Shown here piece by piece: positions 32,263 through 43,611 of a stretch of DNA of 64,000 nt. Numbering within the stretch: position 1 is the first letter of the stretch; the number at the start of each line of letters is the position of its first letter. Below the pieces are notes generated by a model that saw nothing but the letters and a program-made list of their open reading frames with translations, did no database searches and was not told the DNA's origin. This stretch comes from Maratus speciosus (taxonomy: Eukaryota > Arthropoda > Arachnida > Araneae > Salticidae), in assembly GCA_963932465.1 (NCBI GenBank), contig OZ010786.1:592275038-592339037 (forward strand), read 5' to 3'. Position numbers and translations under genes: made by a program.

Positions 32263-32495
32263 TGTGACAGCGTTTCTGTCCCATAGCTATCACTTTTATT
32301 CAAAATTAATTTAAAACATAACTTTCTTACTTTTAGATCATATTAGCCTCCCCCCCCCCTCTTTCCTATAATCAAATAGGTGATTAAATTCATTTCTCAA
32401 AAACATCCAGATTTTATTAATGCGTTTTCTTTCTTTTTCTAAAAACATCTTTATTTCACGCCGCTCAAAGATCAATTTGTTTTTGTTTTTTTCCC
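32263..32495 (+). repeat. 233-bp direct repeat, left copy
   Basis: Starts TGTGACAGCGTTTCTGTCCC. It is about 97% identical to 34513-34745, with only a handful of substitutions and one C-run length change. It includes a run of C (32350-32359) and ends in a T-rich tract. Confidence 0.92.
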
Positions 32496-32639
32496 TTTCA
32501 TTCTTTTCTTGGAACTTGTGTGGCTTGCATAACTTCTACAATTTTAGCGTAGAGTTATACATTTTATGCACGCTTCTGTTAACTCAAGACAGTAATGAAT
32601 TTGGCAGATGCAGTTTTGTTTCTTTTTAACCCTTAGTCA

Positions 32640-33230
32640 ACCACTTATTCAACAGTTTTCTTTCACATGTAGTTCATATGTTGGATATTTGTTTGTGTTT
32701 CACAACAGTTGTTTTTTTTAATACATTTTGGTACATTCTTATACATACATTACACTAGTTCATGTGTTGATTTACATATTTTGTTCATTTGCTTTTACAC
32801 ATTGTACTTTGCTAGCGATTTATTCGGCAGTATTTCTTTTTGTTTTTTTTTTCTTACAAGTAGTTCATTGAGTTGTACACACTGGCTGGTTTAGAGTTTT
32901 ACCAGAGTTTTCACACTCATTACAAGTAGTTCATTTGTTTTATTAACCCTTATTCATTGCATTTTGATGATAACTCATTAATTATGTAATTGAATCTCAC
33001 TCGTATGCAAGTGTCTTGGGTTTTTACACATATACTGTCTGTTTATTTTGTTGGCAAATGCATAACAATTTGAGTTCATTGAGACATTAATACATAGAGT
33101 TCATGGGAATTATACAATTTGTTCATGTGTTTACTTACACGTTGTGTATGCTTGCGTACACTTTTGTTCATGTGTTGCATTACAAGTAGTTCATGAGTTT
33201 GGGAGTTCCCCCCCCCCTCCCTCCACACAC
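32640..33230 (+). repeat. T/G-rich stretch with a recurring TACAAGTAGTTCAT motif
   Basis: ACAAGTAGTTCAT occurs at about 32868, 32920 and 33181, with variants near 32668. TTCATGTGTT-type words occur several more times. A degenerate minisatellite or 3'-UTR-like sequence is possible. The + strand is strikingly poor in G and A runs compared with its neighbours. The open stretch 33144-33569 across it is hydrophobic T-rich translation and not a recognised gene. Confidence 0.45.
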
Positions 33231-33569
33231 ATACAATTTCTCCTTTTACTTTCCTATCTTTTAAATTTTACACCATGTTTCAATATTAAAATACTACTTC
33301 TTTTTAACAGTTTTTTTTGTGTTTGCATAATGTCAGAACATATCAATGGCATCATCACTTTGTCTCTATACAAAGATTTTAATGTTTCTAGGAGTTATCC
33401 GTCACATGACATATTAAACTACACATACATTTCGAAGTTGTTAATTTTAACAGGTAACATTTTTTTTACACTTTCATTGGATACTTCTTACTTGGAGGTG
33501 GCAGATCGAGTAAGATATCTTGTTACACTATACAAAATTGTATGCAATTTATTATTAATTTTTTTATAA

Positions 33570-34450
33570 GGTTGCCAGGGGTTAAATTTTGATCAATACA
33601 CGGAAAGTCAGGATGGCAGTGTAAAAATTCATAAAATGCCAAATTATAACATACTGTGATTTTTTTGGAACTGGGATTTTTTGGATTTGGGACTTAGTTA
33701 AATTGCAGAAATCTAAAAAAAACTACCCCTTATTATTTAGGGCAGAAGCCATAAGCTGATGCCACTAGAATTCACAAAATTTCAATATGTAGGGCTACAC
33801 TTGTTTGAGCGCGTGCATCTTGCACAATTTTTGTCTCTGGTAGTCCTGTACGTTATGCACAAATTTTTGTAAGTCTCTTATGCCCGTAATGAAGCAACAT
33901 AAGATAATACAAATAAGCTTCAATTTTATGAAAGAATTCATCTTTCCGTAAAGTAACAAATTTTTTTACTGATGTGTTTTGTCCTTTGTTTTTATTTGCT
34001 TGCATTTATTTAATATTATGATCTCATGTAAGATCAAATTTTTGAGAAGTCGTAAATACAGTAAATGCTTCTCTATATGAATAGATACATGACTAAATGC
34101 TGGTACCAGCGCCACAAAAAAATTAAATATAGGATCCTGTGTTATCAACTAATGTGGCCATTTTATTTTGTGGAATAGTTAATTTTAAAAAAAAGATTAT
34201 TTTGAATATTATGAGCGCTCAGACATGGACATAACACAATTCCTGTGAATTGTTTTGAAAGCAAGCAAATATATATATTTTTTTCTACTTACTTATAGTT
34301 GTATAAAATATTTTACAGGAGCTAACGGGAAATAGTTTCACAGACAAGTTAAAATAAGTTTCTTGGTAGATATCAACTTAAATAGTTAATTTTACTTATT
34401 TTGTCATGATACATATTCTGTAAGTGCGAAGGTGGACAAAGGATTTTAAG
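33570..34450. other. Apparently unique AT-rich sequence upstream of the candidate promoter
   Basis: No transposon ends recognised. A GC-richer part near 33800-33900 includes GAGCGCGTGCATCTTGCAC. Confidence 0.4.
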
Positions 34451-34510
34451 TACATATAAAGCTGAGCTGCAACGTACACGTTTCAGCTTTCTTCTGTTGT
34501 GGGGGTGAGT
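34451..34510 (+). promoter_or_regulatory. Candidate core promoter, short first exon and donor site
   Basis: TATAAA at 34455-34460 is followed 30 bp later by TTTCAGCTTT, whose TCAG (34483-34486) fits an arthropod initiator. GTGGGG then leads into GTGAGT at 34505-34510, a good splice donor. The spacing from TATA to the initiator is what a focused RNA polymerase II promoter needs. No expression evidence is available. Confidence 0.35.
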
Positions 34511-34512
34511 TA

Positions 34513-34745
34513 TGTGACAGCGTTTCTGTCCCATAGCTATCATTTTTATTCAAAATTAATTTAAAACATAACTTTCTTACTTTTAGATCATATTAGCCTT
34601 CCCCCCCCCCTCTTTCCTATAATGAAATAGGTGATTAAATTCATTTCTCAAAAACATCCAGATTTTATTAATGCGTTTTCTTTCTTTTTCTAAAAACATC
34701 TTTATTTCACGCCGCTCAAAGATTCATTTTTTTTTCTTTTTTCCC
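34513..34745 (+). repeat. 233-bp direct repeat, right copy
   Basis: Partner of 32263-32495. Flanks differ on both sides and no target duplication is seen, so it is not a pair of LTRs. Confidence 0.92.
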
Positions 34746-35485
34746 TTATCTGTCTGTTCCACTGCAGCTGCTAGTAACAATATCTTTTCATTTAATTTCA
34801 TGCAGAGAAAAGCTTCCTTATCACTGCTAAGATGGAACCGTTGAAAATCTTTTAACAACGAATGTGAAAGGAATGTATTTTATGCGAGAGACTGCATATT
34901 TCCCTTTCATCGGTCTGCAGTATGTAATTTTAAGTAACACTTGTTTAAGCGAATGCCAGTCTGTAATATAAACACCTCCCAGATGTTTCTGCAGTCTCTC
35001 ACATCGAAATGAGATGCGGTTTTTAAAATCACGTTGCATGGAGGTTAAATCTTTTTGTCAGTTGGTTTTACCAGATGCCTTTCTTGGCATTTCGCGATTG
35101 TATGTTGCGGGCATTTTTAACGTAATCATTTCGCTTAGATAATGATTCCCAGGATTTGTGGACTGGCAACCACTTTCCATGACGCGTTTCATTGTTCTCA
35201 TCGGGGTTGCTGGATTTTTGGGATAATCATTTGCCTCGCGAATAAAACCTTTGTCCACAGTTCGTTCAGGGTGCTAATGTTTGAATTTGGCGAAGTGTAG
35301 CGACGAGTGTGATATGATTCTTGTGAAATCTCGCACTCAACTTTTGATCTCGAAAGAAAAAGGATGTAAGACCTTCTCGGCCTGTGGGTCACGCCCAGGC
35401 GTACCTTGTAAAATATTTACTCTCTCTCTCACTCTTAATTAATTATGAGAAAGATCTCTTTTGTAACTTTAAATTTAAAATGTTG

Positions 35486-35491
35486 AATAAA
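35486..35491 (+). terminator. AATAAA poly(A) signal candidate
   Basis: A canonical hexamer about 60 bp after the end of the GC-richer stretch. AATAAA is common by chance in AT-rich DNA. Confidence 0.25.
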
Positions 35492-35609
35492 TTTTCATAG
35501 TTCCTGTAATATGGTTTGAGTTTTTGCATTTAAGCGAACCATCCCACTGAACAATATCACAACATCCTCAGCCACTTCACTCGCTACTGGTAGACAGTAC
35601 ACTATATGT

Positions 35610-35890
35610 CTTCTCCTCTTTATTTATAACTCCATTGTGAAACTACCAATGTGAGGGCGGTGGGCTTCAGTTTTTAAATTCAGATTTTTTGATAGGCTCC
35701 ACTTTTCTGAAATTTTAAAATTACCCTTGTTTTCGCTTTAAATAATATGTCATTAAATAAGGTTAAATAAGGTGAATTTTGCTATTTTTAAAAAAGCGGT
35801 GCCAATCAAGATATCTGCATTTAAAAATGTATCGCACTGTTTTCACATTGGATAGTTTGACATGGTACCGCCGATATGTCCTGACCACGT
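35610..35890. mobile_element. Composite MITE with double inverted ends, copy 1
   Basis: The outer left end CATTGTGAAACTACCAATGT and outer right end (reversed) CATGTCAAACTATCCAATGT enclose a hAT-like core. The core runs from GGGCGGTGGGCTTCAG to the reversed right part CAGTGCGATACATTTTTAAA, with AAAAAGCGGTGCCAATCAAG inside. The same arrangement recurs at 57140-57425. Confidence 0.6.
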
Positions 35891-36129
35891 AATTGAAAGG
35901 ATAAGGTAGGTAAGTATTGAGGTGGAGCTGTTTCTTGATTCATAACTTGGTGCATAAAGTTTTAGTAAAATAAACAAATTAAACACTTTAAAATGGAGTA
36001 GCAAATATATTTTTAAATGCTAATACGTATTATGTTTAATAATAATGTTGTATTGTTTAAAATTTCAAGAACAGTTATGAATTTAAAATTTTCATTAATT
36101 AATTAAAAATACAGCTTTTCATAAACATA

Positions 36130-36222
36130 TTTTTCACCATCTCCGGTTACCGCGACACTCCGCTTATGACGACACTTTTTCCTGGTCATTAGCGTGTCGG
36201 GATAAGGAGGTTCGGCTGTATA
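36130..36222 (-). mobile_element. pogo/Tigger terminal fragment
   Basis: The minus strand begins CAGCCGAACCTCCTTATCCC just inside TA, then CACTCCGCTTATGACGACAC in the region. This is a Tigger-type terminal repeat; its partner was not found within 1 kb. 35900-36130 and 36230-36680 hold nothing recognised. Confidence 0.5.
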
Positions 36223-36682
36223 CATACAATATGGAGGTTAATGTTATTTTAGAAATATTCTATTGCATCACTATGTGTCGCATATTCGATACAAATTAGA
36301 AAATGTTGTTGGATATACCATACTCAGGTATCGATTAAGCATTTTTGAGTGTCAGGGAACAAATTTTTCTCGATTTCGGGATGATAATTTTGGCCTTTAA
36401 AATTCTACGTTGAAATAACTTGAATATTCCTTTTCAAAACAGCGGATTATACCCTGATCAATGTATGTGACCAGGCTTCTACTGGCATTTTTCGTGAATA
36501 TTATCAGGATTTTGAAGAACAAAATTTCGTGGTCGGTTTTTGCAACATTTGCAATATAGGTGACTTTCGGGGTAGATTTCGAAAAAAAAATACAAGAGAA
36601 ATTAAAAAAAATAAATAAATAAGATTGTTTTTTCAGAGAAACGGTATTAAAAAATCATATGCTATAATAATTCCTACGTTAG

Positions 36683-36965
36683 ATTAATTTTAACACAATT
36701 AATTTTAACACATTTTGTGTTAAAATTAATCTAGTGTAATTACGTATCCAGCGATTTCTGGAGTTCCATTACCTGAGATTTATTATATTGAGCTGAACCA
36801 GGTTTCAGACCAGATGCTATAATCATTTAGGTTAGCTGGGTGAAAAAGTTTAACCAGATTCGTCCGGGATAGCTTCAGATGGCAGAACACTGGCGGATTC
36901 AGCCAGGAGATCCCTGGTCCGGACATTTTTCGCCCAGTTGGAAATTTACATGTAATATGATTCTT
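36683..36965 (+). repeat. tRNA-derived composite repeat, copy 3
   Basis: The body runs from GTGTTAAAATTAATCTAGTG near 36717 through GTTCCATTACCTGAGATT to a tRNA-like core at 36862-36924 (GTCCGGGATAGCTTCAGATG). The core has lost the T-loop: CCTGG runs straight into TCCGGAC. Downstream TTTTTCGCCCAGTTGGAAAT matches the other copies. The left edge also carries the motif in inverted orientation. Confidence 0.72.
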
Positions 36966-37662
36966 ACATATCTATTATTTAAACTGGCCCTGTATATATT
37001 AAAGTATATCTCATTACACCGAAACATTATAATATACCGGCGTGTCAAATGTGCACAAAATTAATCGAAATTTGCATAAATGTGGATTTACAAATTATAT
37101 TTACATTTAAATCTAATAAAACTAAGGAATATGTATATTCTCCACTTATTCAAATTTCGAATATTACTGCATTTTTTAAAAACAACAAGCAGTTTCTATC
37201 GGCATACGTTTCTAACAACAAGTGCTTATACAAAACAAGTTCAGCATATTCTGTTACCTCCATCGTACTTATCTATTTCCGTTAATTAAAGTAACGTTTC
37301 AACATGAAATCGAAAATTTCAAGGGTACTTAAAATTTCTGCGTGGATTATAATTTCATATATTTTAAAACCAATTTGCTGCATTTTCTAGGATAACATTT
37401 ATAAGCTTACATGTTTATGTAATTTTAAAAGCTTCGTAAAAGTGTTGTTTTTTTAACTAAAATGTTACATTTGAAGTGAGAGTTCAAGTTTGTATTATAT
37501 TTAAGCCTTAATTGCATTGTATTTCGGTTTAATGGTGTTAACTAAATTGCAAAACAAACTATTAACAGTTCATTATGAAAGTTTCTGAGAAAATATTTTT
37601 AGGTAGGTCGTTGTTAATAAAAATCTAAAAGCAAATTTTATTAAAATAATTAATACCTAATT
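36966..37662. other. AT-rich sequence, nothing recognised
   Basis: Contains two overlapping stretches of 69-78 codons (37049-37289) without recognisable composition or domains; not called. Confidence 0.45.
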
Positions 37663-37989
37663 CAGTGCTGGAAAAATGTTTAAGACCACATGCTAATTTT
37701 GTTGCTTAGAATAAAATTTCGAAAAGAGTTATATATCTTGAATTTAGACACGAATAACTGATGTAATATGTGAATTCAATTTAGTTGTAAAAGTTAAAAA
37801 ATATTTTTTACTTCTAGTTTTAAAATCTTGTAATACTAACAAATGGGAATATGTTTAGGACCAGTATCTTCTTTAAAATCTAGCATAATGAGATGACGTC
37901 ATGACTGTAGTATTTTATACGGGACTCATCTGTGAAGATGTTTATTGGTTAGCAATCACAAGATTGAAAGTTTTGGGATATGCAACTGC

Positions 37990-39012
37990 TGCTTTGAGCG
38001 TGGTTCGCGGGAAATCATTGACCGAAGACGAAAAGGTTTAACTAAGGGTTTTTTAGGATTGCGGGCAGACTGAACACAAATTGCCCTAAAGTAAATAAAT
38101 TTAAAACTGTTGTGCACAATTTTTTTATGATCCAATAAAGTATCTTAGAAATAAAAACAGCGAATGGCGATCAAAATTATCAGTCCTTTTGTAAACGGAA
38201 AGTTTCTAGAATGGTGGTTCAAGATTGTGTTTATTCTTCTGCTATAAAATCTGCTCTAGAACCCTCCGTAACGTGCAGATCAATGTGTTAAAAAGTGCCG
38301 AAACCTTGAATTATGCTAAATTAAAAGCCAAGCCAAAAGTTCAAAAGCATCACGTTGATGCAAAACTAAAACACGCATCTTCCAATGTCTTAAAATTCAA
38401 TCTATGGCGCAAATTGTCTTTTACTAATTAAAAAATATTCACTCTTGATGGTACAGATGATTTAAGATATTAGTGGCATGATTTACTAAGTGAGCCATAT
38501 CTGCTTTCAAAACGTGTACAAGGTGATGGTTCAGTCTTGATTTGAGCAGGCTTTAATGCCAAAAAAAAAAAAAAAAAGAACCAAGTTTGGTTTTCACCAT
38601 GATAAATATGAAATGTTTAGACTATCAAGATATTCCTTTTCCAATAATTTTGTTGCTCTTAAAGATGAACTTATGCATCAGAGTTTGGCATTCCTTCTTT
38701 TAGCATCCGCTTCTATTCGCAAGTCTGGCTCAACTTCAGATTGGCAAACAACATTAAAACTTTAAATATTCCATCTGAAAAGCCAGACATAAATTCTATA
38801 GAAAATATCTAGGTAATCTAGAATTGTCAAGTGTATGCCAACGGAAAGCAGTTTGACTCTATTGTTATACTGAAAGCAGCCATTTTGGAACTATGGAATC
38901 AAATACACATTTCCACGTGTATAAACTTGGCCAAATCTTTCATAAAGCGTCTTTTGGAAGTCACCAGTATTAAAGGGAAACAAACAAAGTACTACAAAGT
39001 ATTGTACAAATA
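37990..39012 (+). pseudogene. Tc1-like transposase pseudogene
   Basis: Reading across frames gives, in order, GKSLTEDEKV (start of the paired-like DNA-binding region), MVVQDCVYSSAIKSALEPSV, LRNVQINVLKSAETLNYAKL, KVQKHHVDAKLKHASSNV, then FTLDGTDDLRY and LLSKRVQGDGSVLIxAGF (the block after the first catalytic Asp). KPDINSIENI is the second-Asp block, and VYANGKQFDSIVILKAAILE with KRLLEVTSIKGKQTKY forms the C-terminus. Many stops and frameshifts interrupt it. At the first catalytic site, where the family normally has SDE, only TNx is visible, so the residue is lost. A poly(A)-like run at 38558-38575 interrupts the catalytic core. The family is usually about 340 residues and most of that length is traceable here. 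Confidence 0.85.
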
Positions 39013-39106
39013 ATTTACCTGTGTAATTGAGATATTAAATATACTGGCTCTAAACTTTTTCCCACCAAATTGTATTATCTAGAGATCAATATTTACTTAT
39101 TTTTAC

Positions 39107-39890
39107 TTTCTTCTATCTTTACAAGAAAAAAGTATTGGATTCGTGAAAATTTTCGAATTCCGGTTTTCGACGGATTTATACGTTTTAGGTGTCAGGGATC
39201 ACGATAAACCCGTTTTTACAAAATGTCTGCTTGTGAGTATTTCTGTGAGTCTGTCTGTCCATCTGTGTGTCTGTGTGTGATCCAAATTTTGTGGGCGCCC
39301 TGTCTGAAGAAATAATGAACGGAATTTAATAAAACTTTAAGTTCAGTTATTCCCAGATATATATTGGTGCTGATTACTTTTTGATGTAAATCGCCCAGCA
39401 TGTGGCGCTGCTATGCTGCATTATTCATGATTTTTACAACAGCTATATCTCAAGAACTGACGCACGGATTTCCAGGAAACTTCAGATTCAGTTAATGCCT
39501 GATATAAATTAGTGCTGTTTAGTTTTTAGTATAAATTGCCCAATTACTGTGTTGCAATTTCAAGATTTCCGCAATAGCTGTATCTCAAGAACTAATGCAT
39601 GAATTTTCATCAAGCCTTACATTTAATTAGTCACTGATATAAATTGATTCTGATAGGATTTTGGTGTAAATTGCCCAGTAGGGGCCACTGCTATGCAGAA
39701 ATTTTCACTATTTCCGCAATAGCTCTATCACAAAAACTAATGCACGGATTTTCATCAAACTTCGAATTCAATTACAAGTTCACGTAAGTTGTTACTGATT
39801 AGAATGTGGTGTAAATCACCTAACCGGAGGCGCGGCCGTGCTGCATTTATCAGGAAGTATTAACATGTATGAAATAGAAGAAAGTTTTGG
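39107..39890. mobile_element. Minisatellite-bearing element, copy 1 (Helentron-derivative-like)
   Basis: Begins CTTTCTTCTATCTTTACAAG and ends in the inverted AATAGAAGAAAGTTTTGGG. After a GTCTGTCTGT-type leader come about 3-4 units of about 140 bp, each with a CTCTATCTCAAGAACTAATG-like segment and GGTGGCGCTGC-like words. Classed by resemblance to repeat-bearing Helentron derivatives; not proved. It sits within the right inverted repeat of the Tc1-like element. Confidence 0.7.
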
Positions 39891-40264
39891 GATTACAACA
39901 TCAGACTAGGTTTAAAATATATTATTGTAATTTAAAACAAATAACAAAACTTGTGTAACATTATATGAATAATTTGGCAGTGATATTATTTTTTCGTTAA
40001 AGTAAGAGTTTTGTTGTTTTCGTTGGTGGTCCTAAACTTTTTCCAAACACTGTATCATTAAAAATTAGCAGCAATTTAAAAATATTTGAATTCCTGTAAG
40101 AAACTTTCTCAATGTTGAACAACATAATTAAATCGAAGGATAGCTCGATTTATGCATGTAATCGAAGCAATGCATGTTTCTAGAGATACATGCGGTACTT
40201 TAAAAAGATTTAAAAAATATTTTAATTAAAAAAATGTAAAAGATTGTTTTATAATGTTTAGATT

Positions 40265-40950
40265 TTCTTTCAAAGTTAAGGTAAACTTACCTACAGTGGC
40301 CCACGTACCAGTAGTGTGTCACTAAATTTAAAGTTTAGAAACAAACCCAAAATGCATTTCAGAAAAAAACCACTGAAATAAATCTTATTGACTAACATCT
40401 TTAAATCAAATTCTTAGAGATTTCATTCAGATATAAGTTTTTATTTAAAACATTGTTTCTTTACTATTATGTTTCATTTTAAATTAAACTACTGTTTATA
40501 TACAATATTACATTGTAAAAAAATTGTTGGATAAGCCAAAAACTTAAAGATTCTTGCAACAGAAATTTACTAGGCCAACTTCTGGAGCATAGAGGAAGGT
40601 AATATTTTTTACTTTGCATTTTTTTCGAAGAGTATATTTTAAAACTTTGAATGTTTATTCTGATACATAAAGTTTGGGACTAGATTAAATGTTTATATAT
40701 ATCTTTTGGCATTCACTAACACTTTAATAATAATTAGATAAATGTCCGTAAGTAGCCCACGACCGGTGTGTTTTCTGGTGTATTGAAAAAAAATATTTGA
40801 AGGAAACATAATTTATTCAGGAAGGTACCAAGAGTTATAGATTTTGAAGGTCACTTTTTTCCTTTTAGAAATTTATTGCTTCTTAAATGGCAGATAATAA
40901 TGACAATGTTTAATGGCAGTTTAATGGCAATGTTACAAGAAATTATATTT
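40265..40950 (-). repeat. Dispersed repeat Q, minus-strand copy
   Basis: Inverse of 16030-16790. The outer end GGTAAACTTACCTACAGTGG matches the reversed right end of that copy. Identity looks high, roughly 85-90% by eye. Confidence 0.78.
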
Positions 40951-41176
40951 TTCTATAGAGAAAAAAACAACAAAAGAAAAGAACATGGTTTTCAAAATCC
41001 GTAATATTTGGCACCTATATACTCAGTTAAAAAACATGTAAAAAAGTTGTTTACGCAACCTATTCACATTTTCAATATTTTCTTAGCTGACATGTTTTTT
41101 CTCAAAGTTAAACAGATATGTATATTTATGAATTATAGGTAAATTTTCTCAAATTACTCTGACATCGCCATTGAAG

Positions 41177-41394
41177 TTAACCCTTTTGCGGCCAGTGTCC
41201 TTAAAAAGGGACGCCTAATTTTTATTTTACTGGCACCCAGAATATTTAATCAAAATTTTCCATTTATAACGTACTTGAAAATAAGCTAGTTTATATCTTC
41301 TAATAAACTCGTTTATGAATTCTGGTGTCAGCCTATCATTTCACCAGTTTATAAACAGAATTACTCCGCGCCGGTAACTATTAAATCTTTAGAA
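41177..41394. mobile_element. piggyBac-type TTAA MITE, family E, copy with degraded right end
   Basis: TTAA at 41177-41180 and 41391-41394. The left end is TTAACCCTTTTGCGGCCAG. Interior TTTATGAATTCTGGTGTCAG matches 52585-52802. The right terminal repeat no longer pairs. Confidence 0.7.
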
Positions 41395-42150
41395 TTAGTA
41401 TTATTGCTTTTATTTTATGTTAGATTTATATTATAATACGTTTCAAATCATCAGCAATGTTCTTTCGGGTACTTATATAATCTGTTTGTATACCATTATT
41501 CCTGTTAACAAAATTTCGTCGTACGAAATCGCAGATTATATACACCAAAATTTTCATTATAAAAATGCTTGAATTGAAAAGGAAAAAAATTTAAATAGAA
41601 AAGTAAGCACGTGTATGTATCCTTATTATACCATAAAAGAAGTATACCTTTTAATCGTCCGTTCAAAGATGTATAGCCTGATTAAATCAGGTGGAAATTT
41701 TCATTAGTTTTTTTTTATAAAAGTTTTTTCGGATTTGCTGAAACGAAAAATCTGTATTTAAATAAAGTTAAATTCTAAAATACTGTCGGTAGTTTGCCCG
41801 CGCTGTATTGGACCTTACAAAGAAGTGAATACTAATATTTGGCAAAATCTTCTATTTTATCTGAATATTTAATTTTCTAATAAATTGTCACGATGTCCTG
41901 CGTTGCTAAAAAAATTTCTACTGCAGATTATTTTATGAATATTTTTTAAAGGCGATGTATACCATACTCCTCGAAGTAACTCAAAAGATAATTATGTATA
42001 TAGATTGCGTATGTAGCTCTTTTGAAGAATCCATAAGACGTTCATAGTTTTTTATTTTTGTAATTCTAATTTTCTGCGTTGAATAAACACTACAATTTAT
42101 TTTTACATTTGTGATTTCATTTTAATTATATATATATATATATATATATG
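41395..42150. other. AT-rich sequence ending in a (TA)n run
   Basis: Nothing recognised besides TA repeats at 42128-42149. Confidence 0.5.
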
Positions 42151-43233
42151 CAAGGTGTTTAAAAAAAGATGGGCAAAAATTTAAGAGGTGATAGTACACA
42201 TCGAAACAAACAACTTTCATCAAATAATGCATGGCCGGAAATAAAAAGCAAATGTGCTAGAAGGCACCAAAGGTGATATTGTTGTACGACAGGATTATCA
42301 GCTTGGTCTTCATTTTTATTCAGAAAATCCGAATTCGTGGCAGAAATTTAAAATTGTTTGATTTTATTTATTAACAGAAACTTTGTAATTATATATAATA
42401 CAGATTCTTTTTTAAATTTTCTCGAATGAGTGTGAAATTTTGAGATAAAAATAAAGACTAAATTGGCAATAATACGAGGCAAAAACCCAGAAAGGACGAT
42501 TAAGTGGCAAAAGCAAGGTTGGAAACTGCTTTCTGTACAATCATTGAGCCTCTGAGCCATTTTCATTTGTAGAAACGCAAATGTTCTGACTCATTTGGAA
42601 ACTTGGTCGATGCAAACGTAAAAGCTCCATTCCTGTTGCAAGTTATTGGGAGAAGAACGACACTAATAGCATGCCAATGTGATACGGAGAAGAAGAAGAC
42701 CGCGTATGAAAAATTTCGCCTCGATTAATAAATAACAGACGCAAATGACTGTGCAACCGTCAATCGCGGTAGAAAAGTGTAGAAAGATCTTGACTTTCAA
42801 CCTAATATAAAAAAGGCTGATTTGCATTTTATCTACAAATGAAAATGACCCAGAGGCTCAACGATTGTACATGGAGCACTTTCCCACCGAATTTTTGCCA
42901 CTTAATCGTTCTTTTTGTGTTTTTGCCTTGTATAAGAGGGTTGCCAGTTTAGTCTATATTTTTATTTCGAAATTTCGCATTTATACCGAAAAATTAAAAA
43001 AAAAAGGATTTGTACTATATGTAATCACAAAATTTCTGTCACTAAATAAAGCAAAATGTACTATTTTTAATTTCTAGCACGAGTTCCGATTTTCTGACTA
43101 AAATGGGGGTACAACAACACCCCCTTTGGTGCCCTCTGTGTTTTATTTCCGACCATGCATCCTTTGATGAAAGTTGTTTGTTTGGATGAGTACTATCACC
43201 TCTTAAAGTTTTGCCCATATTTTATTAAACACC

Positions 43234-43236
<3 letters not shown>
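42151..43236. mobile_element. Foldback element with ~400-bp inverted arms, copy 1
   Basis: Ends CAAGGTGTTTAAAAAAAGAT and (reversed) CAGGGTGTTTAATAAAATAT; TA flanks. Arms 42151-42570 and 42835-43236 pair with modest divergence through AGAGGTGATAGTAC, AACAACTTTCATCAAA, CATGGTCGGAAATAAAA and a longer region ending near GAGGCTCAACGATTGTAC. The mirrored ~70-codon open stretches in the two arms are the same sequence seen twice, not genes. The unpaired middle (42571-42834) carries ACTTGGTCGATGCAAACGT. Confidence 0.85.

Positions 43237-43281
<45 letters not shown>
43237..43281. repeat. (TA)n microsatellite
   Basis: About 22 TA units, starting at the target site of the foldback element. Confidence 0.95.
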
Positions 43282-43284
<3 letters not shown>

Positions 43285-43611
43285 CCTAATGAATCGAATT
43301 GAAACGAATTTATGTAACGATTCTATGAAACGACTGATTAAACAACTGATTACGTTTCACGGCGATTTTTCCTGCAATATGGAATACTTTGCGATGAAAT
43401 TAACACCAGAAATCCCTATTGATCCAAAGATCTCAAAACTGGTATTAGAATTTTAAAATTAGAATTAGTTTTCGAAATATTATTTTTTTTTCTAATTTTA
43501 AATACTTTTTTTCTAATGATGGCAGCTCAAATTTTAATCATAAGAGATTTTTTTTTTTCATATTTTAGAAAAGGTTATTTTAAATTAATTTGGCGACGAG
43601 TTTGGCCTCCC

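Larger units (their letters stand above)
34485..35510 (+). ncRNA. Hypothetical spliced long non-coding transcript
   Basis: Proposed from the promoter at 34455, the donor at 34505, an acceptor CTGTCTGTTCCACTGCAG ending at about 34766 (a second, TTTCATGCAG, near 34805) and AATAAA at 35486-35491. 34800-35420 is visibly less AT-rich than the surroundings and carries no transposon ends. All three plus-strand frames are broken by stops; three minus-strand stretches of about 65 codons are not recognised. The 233-bp repeat (34513-34745) would fall within the intron. It could instead be the last exon of a gene or an unrecognised repeat. Confidence 0.2.
37663..40052 (+). mobile_element. Tc1-like transposon with doubled (IR/DR) inverted repeats, dead
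   Basis: The outer ends CAGTGCTGGAAAAATGTTTA and (reversed) CAGTGTTTGGAAAAAGTTTA pair. A second copy of the motif lies inside each end: GGGAATATGTTTAGGACCAG near 37848 and, reversed, GGGAAAAAGTTTAGAGCCAG near 39048. This is the IR/DR layout known from some Tc1-family elements. The right inverted repeat is lengthened by the minisatellite element at 39107-39890. Confidence 0.8.

Noticed and set aside
33144..33569. 141-codon open stretch
   Set aside because: It follows from a T-rich strand and yields a hydrophobic, low-complexity peptide with no recognised domain.
32263..34745. LTR retrotransposon bounded by the 233-bp direct repeats
   Set aside because: Although copies begin TG and may end CA, there is no target duplication, no primer-binding site and no gag or pol between them.
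42348..43077. Two ~70-codon frames on opposite strands with similar products
   Set aside because: They are the two inverted arms of one foldback element; the similarity is DNA-level inversion, not a gene pair.
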